Source: Streptomyces kanamyceticus
GTDB taxonomy: Bacteria; Actinomycetota; Actinomycetes; Streptomycetales; Streptomycetaceae
DNA length: 64,000 bases
Direction of reading: 5' to 3'
Assembly (NCBI RefSeq): GCF_008704495.1
Contig: NZ_CP023699.1
Location: forward strand, 8,804,001-8,868,000
Shown: one piece after another, positions 20,501 through 29,608 of the stretch
Numbering within the stretch: the stretch's first letter is position 1
How the letters are laid out: every line of letters begins with the position of its first letter
Notes under the pieces: generated by a model
What the model was told of the DNA's origin: nothing
The model's input: the letters and a program-made list of their open reading frames with translations, nothing else
Database searches by the model: none
Made by a program: the position numbers and the translations under genes

Positions 20501-23500
20501 CCTGCTCGAAGACGACCGCGGTGGCGTCCGGGGCGCGCGCGGCCGCTTCCTCGAAGAGGGTGAGGAAGGGGCGGGTGGGCGGTTCGGGTTCGGTGATGTC
20601 GTTCGTCACGCAGGGTCCGTCCCGTCTGTCGTCCTGGGCGGCCGGGGCGAGTGCGTCCGCATCGTCTCGCGGCGTGAACTCCCTGACAGATAGGCCGGGT
20701 TGGCGTACCGCGGTCCGCAGTACGGCGAGCAGCCGGGCCGCGATCGCCTCGGCCGTGGCGGGGCGGAACAGATCGGCGGAGTACTGCAGGAAGCCGTCGA
20801 GGCCGCCCGGCGCACCGTCATCGGCGCGGAGTTCGCAGACCGAGAACGACAGGTCGAACTTGGCGTTGGGTGGCGCGACGGGCTCCGTCCGCATGTCCGC
20901 GCCCGCCAAGTCCCATACGGCGACCGCGTTGTTCTGGAAGGCGAGAAGGACCTGGAAGAGCGGCTGGCGGCCCGTGACGCGCTCCGGGCCGAGCGCCTCG
21001 ACGAGCTGGTCGAAGGGCAGGTCCTGGTGCTCGAACGCGGCGAGGTCGGTGTCGCGCACCCGCGCGAGGAGCTCCTCGAAGGACGGATCGCCCGAGGTGT
21101 CCGTCCTGAGTACCAGCGTATTGACGAAGAAGCCGACCAGATCGTCAAGGGCGGGCTCGCCGCGCCCCGCCACCACGGCGCCGATCGGAAGGTCGTGCCC
21201 CGCGCCGAGGCCGGTCAGGACGGTGGCGAGGGCGGCCTGCACCACCATGAAGAGTGTGCAGTCGTTGTCCCGCGCGAGCGCCACGAGCGCGCGGTGCAGA
21301 TCGGCGCCGCAGACCAGGGGAACGGACCCGCCCCGGTGGGTCGCGGTCGCGGGCCGGGGCCCGTCGGTGGGCAGCGGCAGGAATTCCGGAAGTCCCTTGA
21401 GCGCGTCGGTCCAGTACGCGAGCTGTCGGCTCGGCGGCTCTCCGGGGCCACCGCCCGTCGCGCTGTCACGGTCCAGGCGTGCGCGCTGCCACAGGGCGAA
21501 GTCCGCGTACTGCACGGGCAGTTCGGGCCAGCCGGGCGCGGCGCCCGCGCGGCGCGCCCGGTACGCCGTGGCCAGGTCACGGGCGAGCGGCCGGAGCGAC
21601 CAGCCGTCGCAGGCGATGTGATGGACGACGAGCAGCAGCACGTGGGTGTCGGGTCCCGTCGCGAACAGCTCGGCCCGCAGCGGCGGTTCGGCCGCGAGGT
21701 CGAACGGGACGCTGACTGCGTCGCGCAGCCCATCGGCCAGCTCCGTCTCACGCACCGCGCGCACCGGCAGGGTGAAGGACACCGCCTCCGGGGCGAGGAC
21801 GTGCTGCGCGGGTTCGCCCGCGTGCTCGCGGAAGACCGTGCGCAGCGATTCGTGGCGCGTCACGACGTCCCGCAGGGCGGACCGCAGCGCGGGCACGTCA
21901 AGGGCGCCGGTCAGGCGGAAGGCCATGGGTTCGTTGTACGTGGAGTTCGGGCCTGCCAGCCGGTCGAGGAACCAGAGCCGGTGCTGCGCCGGGGACAGGG
22001 GCAGCCGTGCGGGGCGCGGCGTGCGGCGCAGCGGGGGCCGCGGGGAGGGGAGGACGGGCGCGGGCGCGGCGCCGTCGCCCGCGCCACCCTGCGTACCGCC
22101 GTCCGCCACGTCGGCGAGCGCGGCGTCCACCCGGCGGGCCAGTGTCACCGGCGTCGGCGCCTCGAAGACGTCGCGCACCGTCAGCTCCGCGCCCAGGTCG
22201 GCACGGACCCTGCCCACGAGCCGCATGGCGAGCAGGGAGTGACCTCCCGCGTCGAAGAATCCGGTGTCCGCGCCGATCCGCGCGGGGGCGAGCAGTTCGG
22301 CGTAGAGCCCGCGGAGTGTCCGCTCCGTCGCCGAGCGGGGCGCGCGCGGCGGACCGGCGGTGGCGGTGGCGTCGGGGGCCGGGGCGGGCAGCGCCGAGCG
22401 GTCCGTCTTGCCGTTCGCGGTCAGCGGGAAGGAGTCGAGGACGACTAAGGCCGTCGGCACCATCGCGGCGGGCAGCAGTGCGGCACAGTGCGCGCGCAGC
22501 GTCTCGGCGAGGCCGTGCGGTGCGGGCGGGGTTGGGGTGACGTACGCGAGGAGGCGATGGTCACCGTGCGGGTCCCGGCGGGTGGTGACCACCGCCCTGG
22601 TGACGGCGGGATGACGGGCGACGGCCGCCTCGATCTCGGCCGGTTCGATCCGCTGGCCGCGCACCTTGACCTGGTCGTCGGTGCGGCCCAGATAGGCGAA
22701 CACCCCACCGGGCAACGGGCGTACGCGATCGCCCGTCCGGTACATCCGGCCGCCCGCAGGGCCCAGCGGATCGGCGACGAAGCTCGCCGCCGTCGCACCG
22801 GGGAGGCCCGCGTACCCCGCGGCGACGCCGTCACCGGCCAGATAGAGCTCACCGGGCTCGCCATCGCCGACCGGCCGCAGCGCGTCGTCGAGAGCCACGG
22901 CCCGTACGCCGGGCAGGGCCGCCCCGATGTGCGGTCCTGCCCCCGTGACGCGGGCCGCCGTGGAGTCGACGGTGCACTCGGCGGGTCCGTAGAGGTTGAC
23001 GGCGCTCACCCTGCCCTGCCGGGACAGTTCGACCAGGTCCGCCCACATGGCGGGTGGGACGGGTTCGCCGCCGAGGAACAGCCGCAGCGGGGGCGTGGCC
23101 GCGTCGGCCGTCGGGAAATACGGGCGCAGGACCTCCCAGTGCGACGGCGTGGCGTCCAGATCGGTGGCGCCCTGGGCGCGCAGGAAGTCGGTGAACAGGC
23201 GTGGGTCGGCCCGCAGTTCGTCCGTCGGCAGGATCAGCGTGTCGCCTCGGCAGACCCGGATCCACTGCTGGACCGAGGCGTCGAACCCCGGCCCGGCGTT
23301 CCACGCCACGCGGGCGGGCTCCGGCGGATAGACCCCGCTCTCCTCCAGGGCGCGGACCAGGTGGGCGACGTTGCCCCGGGTGACGGTGACGCCCTTGGGG
23401 CGGCCAGTGGTGCCGGAGGTGGGGATGACGTACGCGGGGGCCGCCGTGGGCACGGACACGGGGTGTGCCGTCGGTGCGTCGGCGGCGTCGTGGTGACGTC

Positions 23501-23915
23501 GCGCGTCCGGGGCGGTCAGGGCGTCGACGTCGATGACGCGGGTTCCGGGCGGCCAGACGTCGGTTGCCGGTCCTCCTTCTTCGCCCGCCACGAGCACCGT
23601 GCGCGCGTCGGCGTCCTCGACGAGCAGCCGCAGGCGCTCGGCGGGATGGGCGGGGTCGAGCGGCACCTGGGCCGCGCCGACCTGCCAGACGGCGAGGAGC
23701 GCCGCGACGAGGTCGGGGCGGCGGGGCAGGCAGACCGCGACGGCGGAGCCGGGGCGCACGCCCACCCCGCACAGGACGGCAGCCAATGCGCGGACACGGG
23801 CGGCCAGTTGGGCATAGGTGAGGTGGGCTGACGGCGTGACCACGGCGGTGCGTCCGGGGTGCCGGGCTGCTCCCCGGTGGAATCGGCTCAGGAGATCGGT
23901 CGCGCTGCCTGCCAC
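17553..23915 (-). CDS. NRPS-A: loading and N-methylating modules, A-PCP-C-A-nMT-PCP
   Basis: 2120 residues. Loading A (10-510, [11 protein letters not shown] 165-175) and PCP (S560, in the unusual DAGGHS); C (636-1075, HHIACDG 765-771); A (1115-1575 plus its last part 1990-2020) split by an N-methyltransferase domain (about 1585-1985, ELGVGSG at 1650); PCP (S2067). The specificity residues of the loading A read D-A-Q-D-F-G-L-V-D-K, like glutamine codes; the second reads D-S-W-T-V-A-A-V-C-K, one residue from the Phe code of tyrocidine/gramicidin synthetases. Start is GTG, chosen for its AAGGAG seven bases upstream. With no starter C domain the first residue should carry a free amine. It builds the N-terminal dipeptide with a methylated amide nitrogen. 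Confidence 0.92.
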   Translation of the reverse strand: MAGSATDLLSRFHRGAARHPGRTAVVTPSAHLTYAQLAARVRALAAVLCGVGVRPGSAVAVCLPRRPDLVAALLAVWQVGAAQVPLDPAHPAERLRLLVEDADARTVLVAGEEGGPATDVWPPGTRVIDVDALTAPDARRHHDAADAPTAHPVSVPTAAPAYVIPTSGTTGRPKGVTVTRGNVAHLVRALEESGVYPPEPARVAWNAGPGFDASVQQWIRVCRGDTLILPTDELRADPRLFTDFLRAQGATDLDATPSHWEVLRPYFPTADAATPPLRLFLGGEPVPPAMWADLVELSRQGRVSAVNLYGPAECTVDSTAARVTGAGPHIGAALPGVRAVALDDALRPVGDGEPGELYLAGDGVAAGYAGLPGATAASFVADPLGPAGGRMYRTGDRVRPLPGGVFAYLGRTDDQVKVRGQRIEPAEIEAAVARHPAVTRAVVTTRRDPHGDHRLLAYVTPTPPAPHGLAETLRAHCAALLPAAMVPTALVVLDSFPLTANGKTDRSALPAPAPDATATAGPPRAPRSATERTLRGLYAELLAPARIGADTGFFDAGGHSLLAMRLVGRVRADLGAELTVRDVFEAPTPVTLARRVDAALADVADGGTQGGAGDGAAPAPVLPSPRPPLRRTPRPARLPLSPAQHRLWFLDRLAGPNSTYNEPMAFRLTGALDVPALRSALRDVVTRHESLRTVFREHAGEPAQHVLAPEAVSFTLPVRAVRETELADGLRDAVSVPFDLAAEPPLRAELFATGPDTHVLLLVVHHIACDGWSLRPLARDLATAYRARRAGAAPGWPELPVQYADFALWQRARLDRDSATGGGPGEPPSRQLAYWTDALKGLPEFLPLPTDGPRPATATHRGGSVPLVCGADLHRALVALARDNDCTLFMVVQAALATVLTGLGAGHDLPIGAVVAGRGEPALDDLVGFFVNTLVLRTDTSGDPSFEELLARVRDTDLAAFEHQDLPFDQLVEALGPERVTGRQPLFQVLLAFQNNAVAVWDLAGADMRTEPVAPPNAKFDLSFSVCELRADDGAPGGLDGFLQYSADLFRPATAEAIAARLLAVLRTAVRQPGLSVREFTPRDDADALAPAAQDDRRDGPCVTNDITEPEPPTRPFLTLFEEAAARAPDATAVVFEQDRLSYAALDARSDTLAHLLLSRGVGPETVVASALPRSPELIVAVLAVLKSGAAHLPVDPAHPPDRIAYVLGDAAPALLLTTRDTEGACAAASGVPRLVLDAAAADAALRASPADGRRAGSGRAPAHPDQPAYVIYTSGSTGRPKGVVVPRSGLDNLVAHELRTMAVEPASRVLQFASSGFDSFFWELTMALSAGAALVMAPARRLLPGPDLSRVVDEHGVTHATLTPSVLRALPSGALSGVGTLVAAGEALGAQEAARWSRGRILINAYGPTETTVCATMSRPLRPPMGPPPTDLPEAVGPPPIGGPIRRTRLYVLDARLRPVSEGVVGELYVAGAGLARGYAGRAPLTAERFVADPFGPAGSRMYRTGDLARRNTDGELEFAGRADDQVKVRGFRIEPGEIQALLAGHPHVTGAAVAVREDRDGDRRIVAYVVRDGAAARPGAPTDSERVADWRRVHDAVPADAAPAPFGEDFAGWLSGYDGSPIAPDQLRQWRDETLRGIRALRPRRVLELGVGSGLLLAHLAPEVDSYWGLDLSPRAVERLGRHIAQRPALADRVVLRSQAADDDTGVPRGGFDVVVLNSVAQYFPSGEYLRRVLGCAARALAPGGSVFLGDVRHLGLLTCFHAAAAARRSGAVPGGPAHRQATERSLAGEPELAVDPEFFRALTAAPGPFTSCDVRLKRGDHHNELTRYRYDVVLRTGPVAAGALVPVPERAWGAGVRSLDGVRELAGALASGHLESGRLRISGIPNARLSVDLASVGQAQADAVDPEELARLGEELGHEVVLRWSSKAGPTCFDAEFGTGDVGAGACRAGRGGQERGLDVTRYVNVPSAASADALLKESLTRRARAFLPSYMVPSAIVVLDRLPLTPHGKLDRAALPDPRPGGDVARRPPRTPQEESLCRMYAEVLGLDAVGIDDSFFDLGGHSLLVTRLVSRIRGEFGVEVPVGAVFDTPRVADLVARLADARKARPALRRMRRRD

Positions 23916-24352
23916 GGAGGGCTCCTTGGGCTCTTGGACTCTTGGGCTTGAGGTGGGACCACGGCCGTTCTCGCTGCGAAGAGGTCCGGGGCGGCTGCGG
24001 CCCCCTCGACTAGCGAGGCACCGGCCCGCGAGTGACCCGCGAGTAAAGAGGAATGCCCAATTCCCGCGAGCGGACGGATTCCCGCGATCGGGCAGGGCCT
24101 GGACCCCCGCCATTCAGCAGGGCCGGGGGTCGGCCGACCTCGTTCCCGAACGTCCCGGACATTCCGAACGTCCCCAACGGATGCGCCATCCGAAATCGAC
24201 TCGCTTTCACCCAGGGCGTGTTGCTGCGGTGATGAGCGCGGATATCCTAGGCCGCCGGTCGGCGAATTCCCACACTGGCCGTCAAGAATCTGATCTTGTA
24301 TCATCGCGCGAATCCCGGTCGGAACCGACTTCTGCGAAGGGTTCGCCCCGCC
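23916..24352. other. divergent intergenic region between NRPS-A and the MFS gene
   Basis: 437 bases without a gene. It must hold the promoter of the NRPS operon (minus) and of the MFS gene (plus). For the MFS gene a -10-like TATCAT lies at 24299-24304, with CAAGA-N6-TCTTG (24283-24298) just before it. A direct repeat of CCGAACGTCCC occurs at 24146-24156 and 24164-24174, 18 bases apart, a spacing suited to a regulator binding one face of the helix. No convincing -35/-10 pair was found for the NRPS side, and no regulator gene is adjacent. Confidence 0.5.
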
Positions 24353-25621
24353 ATGAGCGACGACGGCGCGCGGTCGGCGGCAAAAGGCCGGAGTCTGCTG
24401 TTCCACCGGAACTTCCGGCTGCTGCTGATCGGGGAGACCACCAGCAAACTCGGCACGAGCATGACCTCCGTGCTGCTGCCCGTCGTCGCGGTCACCACGC
24501 TCGACGCCTCGACGTTCATGCTCGGCCTCCTGACGGCGGCGACCTGGCTGCCCTGGCTGCTCATCGGCCTGCCCGCGGGGGCCTGGGTCGACCAGTTGCC
24601 GCGCCGCCCGGTGATGCTCTGCGCCAACGCGGTGTCCGCCGTCCTGTTCGCGAGCGTGCCGGTCGCGGCCTGGCTCGACGTCCTCGGCATCTGGCACCTG
24701 GTCGCCGTCGCGCTGCTCGCGGGCGCGGCCGCCGTCTTCTTCTCGACCGCCTACTCCGCGTACCTGCCGTCCCTGGTCGACAGGTCCGAACTCATGGAGG
24801 GCAACGCGAAGTTGCAGGGCGGCGAGCAGGCAGCCAAGGTGGCCGGGCCCGGCATCGGGGGGCTCGTCGCGCAGAGCGTGGGAAGCGCGAGCGGTCTGCT
24901 GCTCGACGCCTTCTCCTTCGTCGTCTCCTCGGTCTGCCTGCTCGCCGTGCGCGGAGTCGAACCGCGCCCCGCGGCCAAGGCGGGGCGGCGGCTGAGCGGT
25001 GAGATCTCCGAGGGCCTGCGCTTCGTGCTGCGCGATCCGCACGTGCGGATCCTCACCGCGTACGGCGCGGCGGTGAATCTGGCCCTGGCCGGGTACCAGG
25101 CGGTCCTCGTCGTCTTCCTCGTCCGCACCGTGGGGGTCGACTCCGGCGCGCTCGGAGTGCTGGTCTCGTGCGGGGGAGTCGGCGGCATCGTGGGCGGACT
25201 CGTCGCGGGACGCCTGACCCGGTGGCTCGGCACCGTGAGGGGGCTGCTGGTCGTCCAGCTCACCGCGTCACCGTTCGGGCTGCTCATTCCCCTGGCCCAA
25301 CCCGGCCCGCGTCTCGCGCTGTTCGCGGTGGGCTCCGTCGTCGTACTCGCCGGTGTGGTGGTCTGCAACGTCATCATCGTCAGCTTCCGGCAGTCGTACT
25401 GCCCGCCCGAGATGCTGGGCCGCGTCACGGCGACCACGCTGTTCCTCAACTACGGCACCATTCCGCTCGGCGCGCTGCTCGGTGGCGCCCTCGGCTCGCT
25501 CCTCGGCGCCCGCCCGACGATGTGGATCGTGACCGTCGCCCTCGTCGCGGCGAACGGCTTCCTGCTCGGCGCGCCTCTGCGTACGCTCCGCGACTTCCCC
25601 GAAGCGTCACGGCGGGACTGA
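24353..25621 (+). CDS. MFS transporter, probable exporter for the NRPS product
   Basis: 422 residues, about 12 hydrophobic segments, with the layout of MFS_3/enterobactin-exporter-like proteins: FHRNFRLLLIGETTSKLGTSM at the first helix, the loop WVDQLPRRPVM between helices 2 and 3, and ELMEGNAKLQGGEQAAKVAGPGIGG in the central part. The ATG was chosen over an upstream in-frame ATG because the protein then starts close to the first helix and a GAAGG lies upstream. Divergent from the NRPS operon and sharing its promoter region, it is the natural candidate for peptide export and self-protection. Substrate inferred only from context. Confidence 0.85.
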   Translation: MSDDGARSAAKGRSLLFHRNFRLLLIGETTSKLGTSMTSVLLPVVAVTTLDASTFMLGLLTAATWLPWLLIGLPAGAWVDQLPRRPVMLCANAVSAVLFASVPVAAWLDVLGIWHLVAVALLAGAAAVFFSTAYSAYLPSLVDRSELMEGNAKLQGGEQAAKVAGPGIGGLVAQSVGSASGLLLDAFSFVVSSVCLLAVRGVEPRPAAKAGRRLSGEISEGLRFVLRDPHVRILTAYGAAVNLALAGYQAVLVVFLVRTVGVDSGALGVLVSCGGVGGIVGGLVAGRLTRWLGTVRGLLVVQLTASPFGLLIPLAQPGPRLALFAVGSVVVLAGVVVCNVIIVSFRQSYCPPEMLGRVTATTLFLNYGTIPLGALLGGALGSLLGARPTMWIVTVALVAANGFLLGAPLRTLRDFPEASRRD

Positions 25622-25659
25622 GCCGCTCCGGACTGCTCCCTGTGACAGCCCTTGCCTCT

Positions 25660-25690
25660 TTGGCATCTGACGACTAGTCATATAGCTAAT
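25660..25690 (+). promoter_or_regulatory. promoter with palindrome before the second flavin monooxygenase
   Basis: A -35-like TTGGCA (25660-25665) and -10-like TAGCTA (25683-25688) are separated by 17 bases. The spacer holds the palindrome GACTAGTC (25672-25679) within an AT-rich patch unusual for this DNA. That arrangement suits a small repressor, but no regulator gene is adjacent. Confidence 0.4.
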
Positions 25691-25749
25691 AGAAGCATGC
25701 GCCGCCATGCCGTTGCGGCGCAGCAGGGCCACAACTCCCTGGAGGGCAC

Positions 25750-26886
25750 GTGAAGTTCTCCGTCATCTTCGAGGCGCAGCTCGCCGACCCGACCGTCGAG
25801 CGTGAGCATCAGGTCATCCGTGACAGCGTCGAACAGGCCGTACTCGCCGAGGAGATGGGGTTCGACCGGATCTGGGCGGTCGAGCACCACTCCCTCAAGT
25901 GGTACGCGCACATGAGTGCCCCGGAGATCTTCCTGACCTGGGTCGCCGCGCGTACCAGCACCATCAGGATCGGGCACGGTGTCGTCTGCATGCCGTTCAA
26001 CTTCAACCACCCGGCGCGCGTGGCCGAGCGCGCCGCGATGCTCGATCTGCTCTCCGGCGGGCGGCTCGACCTCGGGGCGGGTCGGGGCGGCACGGTGCAG
26101 GAGACCTCGCTGTGCGGAGTCGACAAGGACCGCACGACCCAGGAGGTCGAAGAGGCCCTCCGGATCATCGGAAAGGCCTGGGAGAAGGAGGAGTTGGAGC
26201 ACCACGGCGAACTCATCGACATCGACCCGCACCCGATCCTGCCGCGCCCCGCGCAGACGCCGCACCCGCCGCTGTTCCTCGCCTGCAGCAGGACGGAGAC
26301 CCTCACCCAGGCCGCCGAACTGGGCATCGGGGCCCTGGTGATGGGCTTCGCGGGGCCTGAATCGATCGCCGAGATGCGCCGGGCGTACGACACCGCGATC
26401 GCGGCCCGCACCGACGCGCGCTTCGTGTCGAGCGTCGTCAACGACCACTTCTCCGTGCTCTGCCCGACGATCGTCCTCGACGACCAGGAGACGGCGCGGC
26501 GCGTCGGCATCCGGGGGCAGCGGTTCTTCGCCCAGTCCATCGGGCACTGGTACGGCGGCGCGGGCATCCCCGACGAGGCGGTCGTGGAGGGCGGCGACGA
26601 GGCGGCCGAGATGCGCAAGGCCGCGGAACAGGTCGTCGCGCGACTGCACGAGCACAACATCCCGGTCCGCCCGACGTCGACCGCCACGTTCAACGCGGAC
26701 CACGCGTACGGCACAGCCGACGACGCCATCGCCTACGTGGAACGCCTCCGCGACGCGGGCGCGAACGAGATCATGTGCCTCATCCAGATGGGCACGGTCC
26801 CGCAGGGGGCGTGCCTGGAGACCCTGCGCCAGTGGGGAGAGAAGGTCATCCCCCACTTCCGCACGCAGGAAGCGGCGGGGGCCTGA
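25750..26886 (+). CDS. LLM class flavin-dependent oxidoreductase
   Basis: 378 residues, luciferase-like monooxygenase fold. Visible segments are FDRIWAVEHHSLKWY near residue 38, IRIGHGVVCMPFNFNHPARVAERAAMLD and LSGGRLDLGAGRG, which form the flavin pocket in this family. The start is GTG preceded by GGAGGG. Its stop overlaps the start of the following alpha/beta hydrolase as TGATG, so the two are coupled. It could belong to the NRPS cluster as a tailoring enzyme or to an unrelated catabolic pair with the hydrolase (oxidation followed by ester or lactone hydrolysis). It is not closely similar by eye to the monooxygenase at 16.4 kb. Confidence 0.85.
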   Translation: MKFSVIFEAQLADPTVEREHQVIRDSVEQAVLAEEMGFDRIWAVEHHSLKWYAHMSAPEIFLTWVAARTSTIRIGHGVVCMPFNFNHPARVAERAAMLDLLSGGRLDLGAGRGGTVQETSLCGVDKDRTTQEVEEALRIIGKAWEKEELEHHGELIDIDPHPILPRPAQTPHPPLFLACSRTETLTQAAELGIGALVMGFAGPESIAEMRRAYDTAIAARTDARFVSSVVNDHFSVLCPTIVLDDQETARRVGIRGQRFFAQSIGHWYGGAGIPDEAVVEGGDEAAEMRKAAEQVVARLHEHNIPVRPTSTATFNADHAYGTADDAIAYVERLRDAGANEIMCLIQMGTVPQGACLETLRQWGEKVIPHFRTQEAAGA

Positions 26887-28097
26887 TGCCCGGGGGCCAG
26901 CCGATGGGCAGTCCTGCGGGCCAGCCCGTGGGTCAGTCGGCGAAGGAGCCTGCGGACCAGCCCGTGGGTCAGCTGGCGAACGAGCCTGCGGGCCAGCCCG
27001 TGGGTCAGTCGGCGAACAAGCCCGCCGATCAGCCCGCGGGCCACCCGACGAACGAGCCCTCCGACCACCCCACCCAGCCCCCACCCGATCTCCCCACCCC
27101 CGACCGCCTCGCCCCCGGCGCCCGGCCCCTCGTCGACGCCCTGGCCGCCGCCTTTCCCGACCTCGGCGGTACCGTCACCGACGCCGCGCAGGCCCGGCGG
27201 ATCCTCGATGCCGGGGCCCGTTCGTCGCGTCCGTCCAAGCCGCCCCTCGCCGTCGGCTCCGTCGTGGACCGCGTCGTTCCGGGGCCCGGCGGTGGCGCGC
27301 CCGACCTCCCCGTACGCATCTATCTGCCGGATCCGGAGGCCTGTCCCGGGCCCCGCCCGACCGTCGTCTTCTTCCACGGCGGTGGCTACACCCTGTGCGG
27401 CCTGGGATCCCACGACGCCACGGCCCGCGGGCTCTGCGCGCGGGCCGGTGCGGCCGTGGTTTCCGTCGCCTATCGCCTCGCGCCCGAGCACCGCTTTCCC
27501 GCGGCCGCCGACGACGCCTACGCGGCGCTGTGCTGGAGCGCGCGGGAGGTGGCCTCGCTCGGCGGCGACCCCGGCGCGCTGGTCACCGCGGGGGACAGCA
27601 GCGGCGGCGGTCTCGCCACGGTCGCCGCCCTCAGGGCGCGGGACCGCGAAGGGCCCGCCGTCGCGCTCCAGGTGCTGATCTACCCCGTCCTCGACGCGGG
27701 CCAGGACACCGCCTCGTACCGCGAGAACGCCGAGGGCTACTTCCTCACCGCCGCGCACATGCGGTGGTTCTGGCAGCAGTACCTCGGCCCGGACGGCGAC
27801 GGTACCCACCCGCACGCCTCGCCGCTCCGCGCGGAGCCGGCCGGACTGCCGCCCGCACACTTGGTCACCGCGGGCTGCGACCCGCTCCGGGACGAGGGCA
27901 TCGCCTACGCGCGCCGCCTGCGCGCCGCGGGCGTCCCGGTCACGCACGGCCACCACCCGGAGATGTTCCACGGCTTCCTGGGCTTCCCGGGGCTCCTCGA
28001 CGAAGCGGAGACCGCCGTGGCCGCCGTGGCAGAAGCGATCGCATCGACGGCAGAAGGCAGGAAAAACAGCGGTGAAGGAGGGGGCTGCGCAGGATAA
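26886..28097 (+). CDS. alpha/beta hydrolase, HSL-type esterase with a repeat N terminus
   Basis: 403 residues. The catalytic part (about 80-390) is a hormone-sensitive-lipase-type esterase: oxyanion motif FFHGGGY, nucleophile elbow GDSSGG, then a CDPLRDE acid loop and the histidine in EMFHGF. The ATG overlaps the stop of the upstream monooxygenase (TGATG). Residues 10-66 are four tandem 12-residue repeats of the type PAGQPVGQSANE, proline- and glutamine-rich, and probably disordered; I know no such extension in this family. A start after the repeats cannot be excluded. It hydrolyses a short-chain ester or lactone, probably linked to the product of the coupled monooxygenase. Confidence 0.85.
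   Translation: MPGGQPMGSPAGQPVGQSAKEPADQPVGQLANEPAGQPVGQSANKPADQPAGHPTNEPSDHPTQPPPDLPTPDRLAPGARPLVDALAAAFPDLGGTVTDAAQARRILDAGARSSRPSKPPLAVGSVVDRVVPGPGGGAPDLPVRIYLPDPEACPGPRPTVVFFHGGGYTLCGLGSHDATARGLCARAGAAVVSVAYRLAPEHRFPAAADDAYAALCWSAREVASLGGDPGALVTAGDSSGGGLATVAALRARDREGPAVALQVLIYPVLDAGQDTASYRENAEGYFLTAAHMRWFWQQYLGPDGDGTHPHASPLRAEPAGLPPAHLVTAGCDPLRDEGIAYARRLRAAGVPVTHGHHPEMFHGFLGFPGLLDEAETAVAAVAEAIASTAEGRKNSGEGGGCAG
26913..27056 (+). repeat. four tandem 36-bp repeats in the 5' end of the hydrolase gene
   Basis: Units at 26913, 26949, 26985 and 27021, each 36 bases beginning CCTGCGG or CCCGCCG, in frame with the hydrolase. Units 1 to 3 are almost identical; unit 4 has diverged. Each encodes 12 residues of the pattern PAxQPVGQxANE. 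The high DNA identity argues for recent tandem amplification. Confidence 0.9.
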
Positions 28098-28119
28098 TTT
28101 CCCGAGGCCCCTCTTGTCG

Positions 28120-28164
28120 CGGAGAACCTCGCATGCATACGGTGTCCATACGCGAGGTTCTCCG
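28120..28164 (+). promoter_or_regulatory. 13-bp inverted repeat directly before the DUF6421 ribosome site
   Basis: CGGAGAACCTCGC (28120-28132) and GCGAGGTTCTCCG (28152-28164) are perfect complements around a 19-base loop containing two copies of CATACG. The right arm ends at the first base of GGAGGAAGG, the ribosome site of the next gene. As RNA it would hide the edge of that site; as DNA it could be a long operator. An ATG at 28133 behind GGAG opens a 20-codon reading frame overlapping the real start. It could also serve as terminator for the upstream hydrolase, though no T-tract follows. Confidence 0.6.
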
Positions 28165-28178
28165 GAGGAAGGTGGGTC

Positions 28179-29582
28179 ATGACGGAAATTCTTGAGCGTT
28201 GGGGTGCGGAAGGTGCGGTTCTTGCCGCTGATGAGCGGGTGGTGGACCATCCGGCATGGCCGGTGCTCAAGGACGCCGTGGAGGAGATCAGGCCCTGGCA
28301 GTCACCGGACGGGTCGATCGACTTCGAGGCGGCGGACGCCCCCGCGAAGGCCGTGGCCGAACTCGCCGTGGACCGCGTCATATCGGCGGTCGAGCAGCTC
28401 GCCCCGCTGCTCCCGCACGACGCCGCCTACCACCAGGCGCTCGCCGCCGACCTGCGCGGCTGGTCCGACGGCGGCTTCCAGGTGCCCGACTTCCTCGACT
28501 CGCTGCTCGCCTTCCAGCCCGCGGCACACCGCGCGGACGGCCTGCAGCACCTGGTCGTCTTCCCCATGTACACGCAGAACGGCAACCCCGACCGCAATCT
28601 CGAAGCGGTCGTGCTGCGCATGGTCTGGCCCGACTGGCTGGCCGATCTTGAGCGCACGCGCTACGACAACCCGCTGTTCTGCGGCATCACCTTCGAGGAC
28701 TTCACCGCCGGGTACGACACGAACTCGGCCGTCCTGTTCCCCGAGACCATCGCCGTGCGCGAGGCCCCCGAGCGCTTCTCCTGGGGCGGCATCTTCTGCG
28801 ACCGCGAGGCGGCCCGCTTCCGCCGTGTCACCGAGGCGTCCGTCGACATCCTCGGCATCGAACTGCCCGACGACATCCGCGAGATGGTCGGCGACCAGGA
28901 CCGCTGCCAGCAGGCGTTCGTCCTGTGGGACATGGTCCACGACCGCACCCACAGCCACGGCGACCTGCCCTTCGACCCTTTCATGATCAAGCAGCGCCAG
29001 CCGTTCTGGATGTACGGCCTCGAAGAGCTGCGCTGTGACCTCACCGCCTTCAAGGAGGCGGTGAAGCTGGCGGACGAGGGCGTCCCGCAGGCGCGCGACG
29101 TGCAGTACGCGGTCCTCTTCGACCGGATGTTCCGCTTCCCGGTCACCGGCGACCGCGTCAAGAACTACGACGGGCTCGGCGGCCAGCTCCTCTTCGCCTA
29201 CCTCCACAAGCACGACGTGGTCCGCTGGACCGACAACACCCTCCGCATCGACTGGGAGCGCGCCCCGCAGGTCACCAACCAGCTGTGCGCCGAGATCGAG
29301 GACCTCTACCGGGCGGGCATCGACCGCCCGAAGCTGGTCCACTGGTTCGCCGCGTACGACCTGGTGTCCCAGTACCTCGCCCCGCACCCCGGCTCGCGCT
29401 GGGCCAAGGGTCCGGACGCCCTGGACACCTCGCTGCCGCCCCGCAAACTGGTGGACGAGGTGCTTCCGGACGAGTTTCCGCTCAGCATGTTCTATGAGGC
29501 GCTCGCCAAGAAGCTGAAGCACGTGATCGCCTCCACCAAGGGGATCACCGCTTCCACGGGTGCCGAGAAGGCCGCCGCGTGA
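28179..29582 (+). CDS. DUF6421 family protein
   Basis: 467 residues, soluble, no signal peptide. I recognise it as the actinobacterial DUF6421 family from its overall sequence (for example RPWQSPDGSIDF near the start, MVHDRTHSHGDLPFDPFMIKQRQPFWMYG in the middle, and YDGLGGQLLFAYLHKHDVVRWTDN late). The conserved His-rich HDRTHSHGD stretch could bind a metal, but no catalytic activity is known to me. The ATG has a strong GGAGGAAGG six bases upstream. It is the first gene of a plus-strand run with an SDR and a PLP enzyme, and the SDR could start from a GTG overlapping its stop. Confidence 0.8.
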   Translation: MTEILERWGAEGAVLAADERVVDHPAWPVLKDAVEEIRPWQSPDGSIDFEAADAPAKAVAELAVDRVISAVEQLAPLLPHDAAYHQALAADLRGWSDGGFQVPDFLDSLLAFQPAAHRADGLQHLVVFPMYTQNGNPDRNLEAVVLRMVWPDWLADLERTRYDNPLFCGITFEDFTAGYDTNSAVLFPETIAVREAPERFSWGGIFCDREAARFRRVTEASVDILGIELPDDIREMVGDQDRCQQAFVLWDMVHDRTHSHGDLPFDPFMIKQRQPFWMYGLEELRCDLTAFKEAVKLADEGVPQARDVQYAVLFDRMFRFPVTGDRVKNYDGLGGQLLFAYLHKHDVVRWTDNTLRIDWERAPQVTNQLCAEIEDLYRAGIDRPKLVHWFAAYDLVSQYLAPHPGSRWAKGPDALDTSLPPRKLVDEVLPDEFPLSMFYEALAKKLKHVIASTKGITASTGAEKAAA

Positions 29583-29608
29583 GCGGCCGCCACGAGGAGG
29601 CGAGGACC

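Noticed and set aside
17553..24352. MbtH-like helper gene for the NRPS
   Set aside because: Looked for a short protein with NxExQxSxWP-type residues near the cluster; none is present in the window.
26913..27056. CRISPR array
   Set aside because: The repeats are contiguous, without spacers, in frame in a coding region, and no cas genes are present.
24353..28097. Assigning the second flavin monooxygenase and the hydrolase firmly to the NRPS pathway
   Set aside because: They have their own promoter region and only proximity as support; the cluster edge may lie after the MFS gene.
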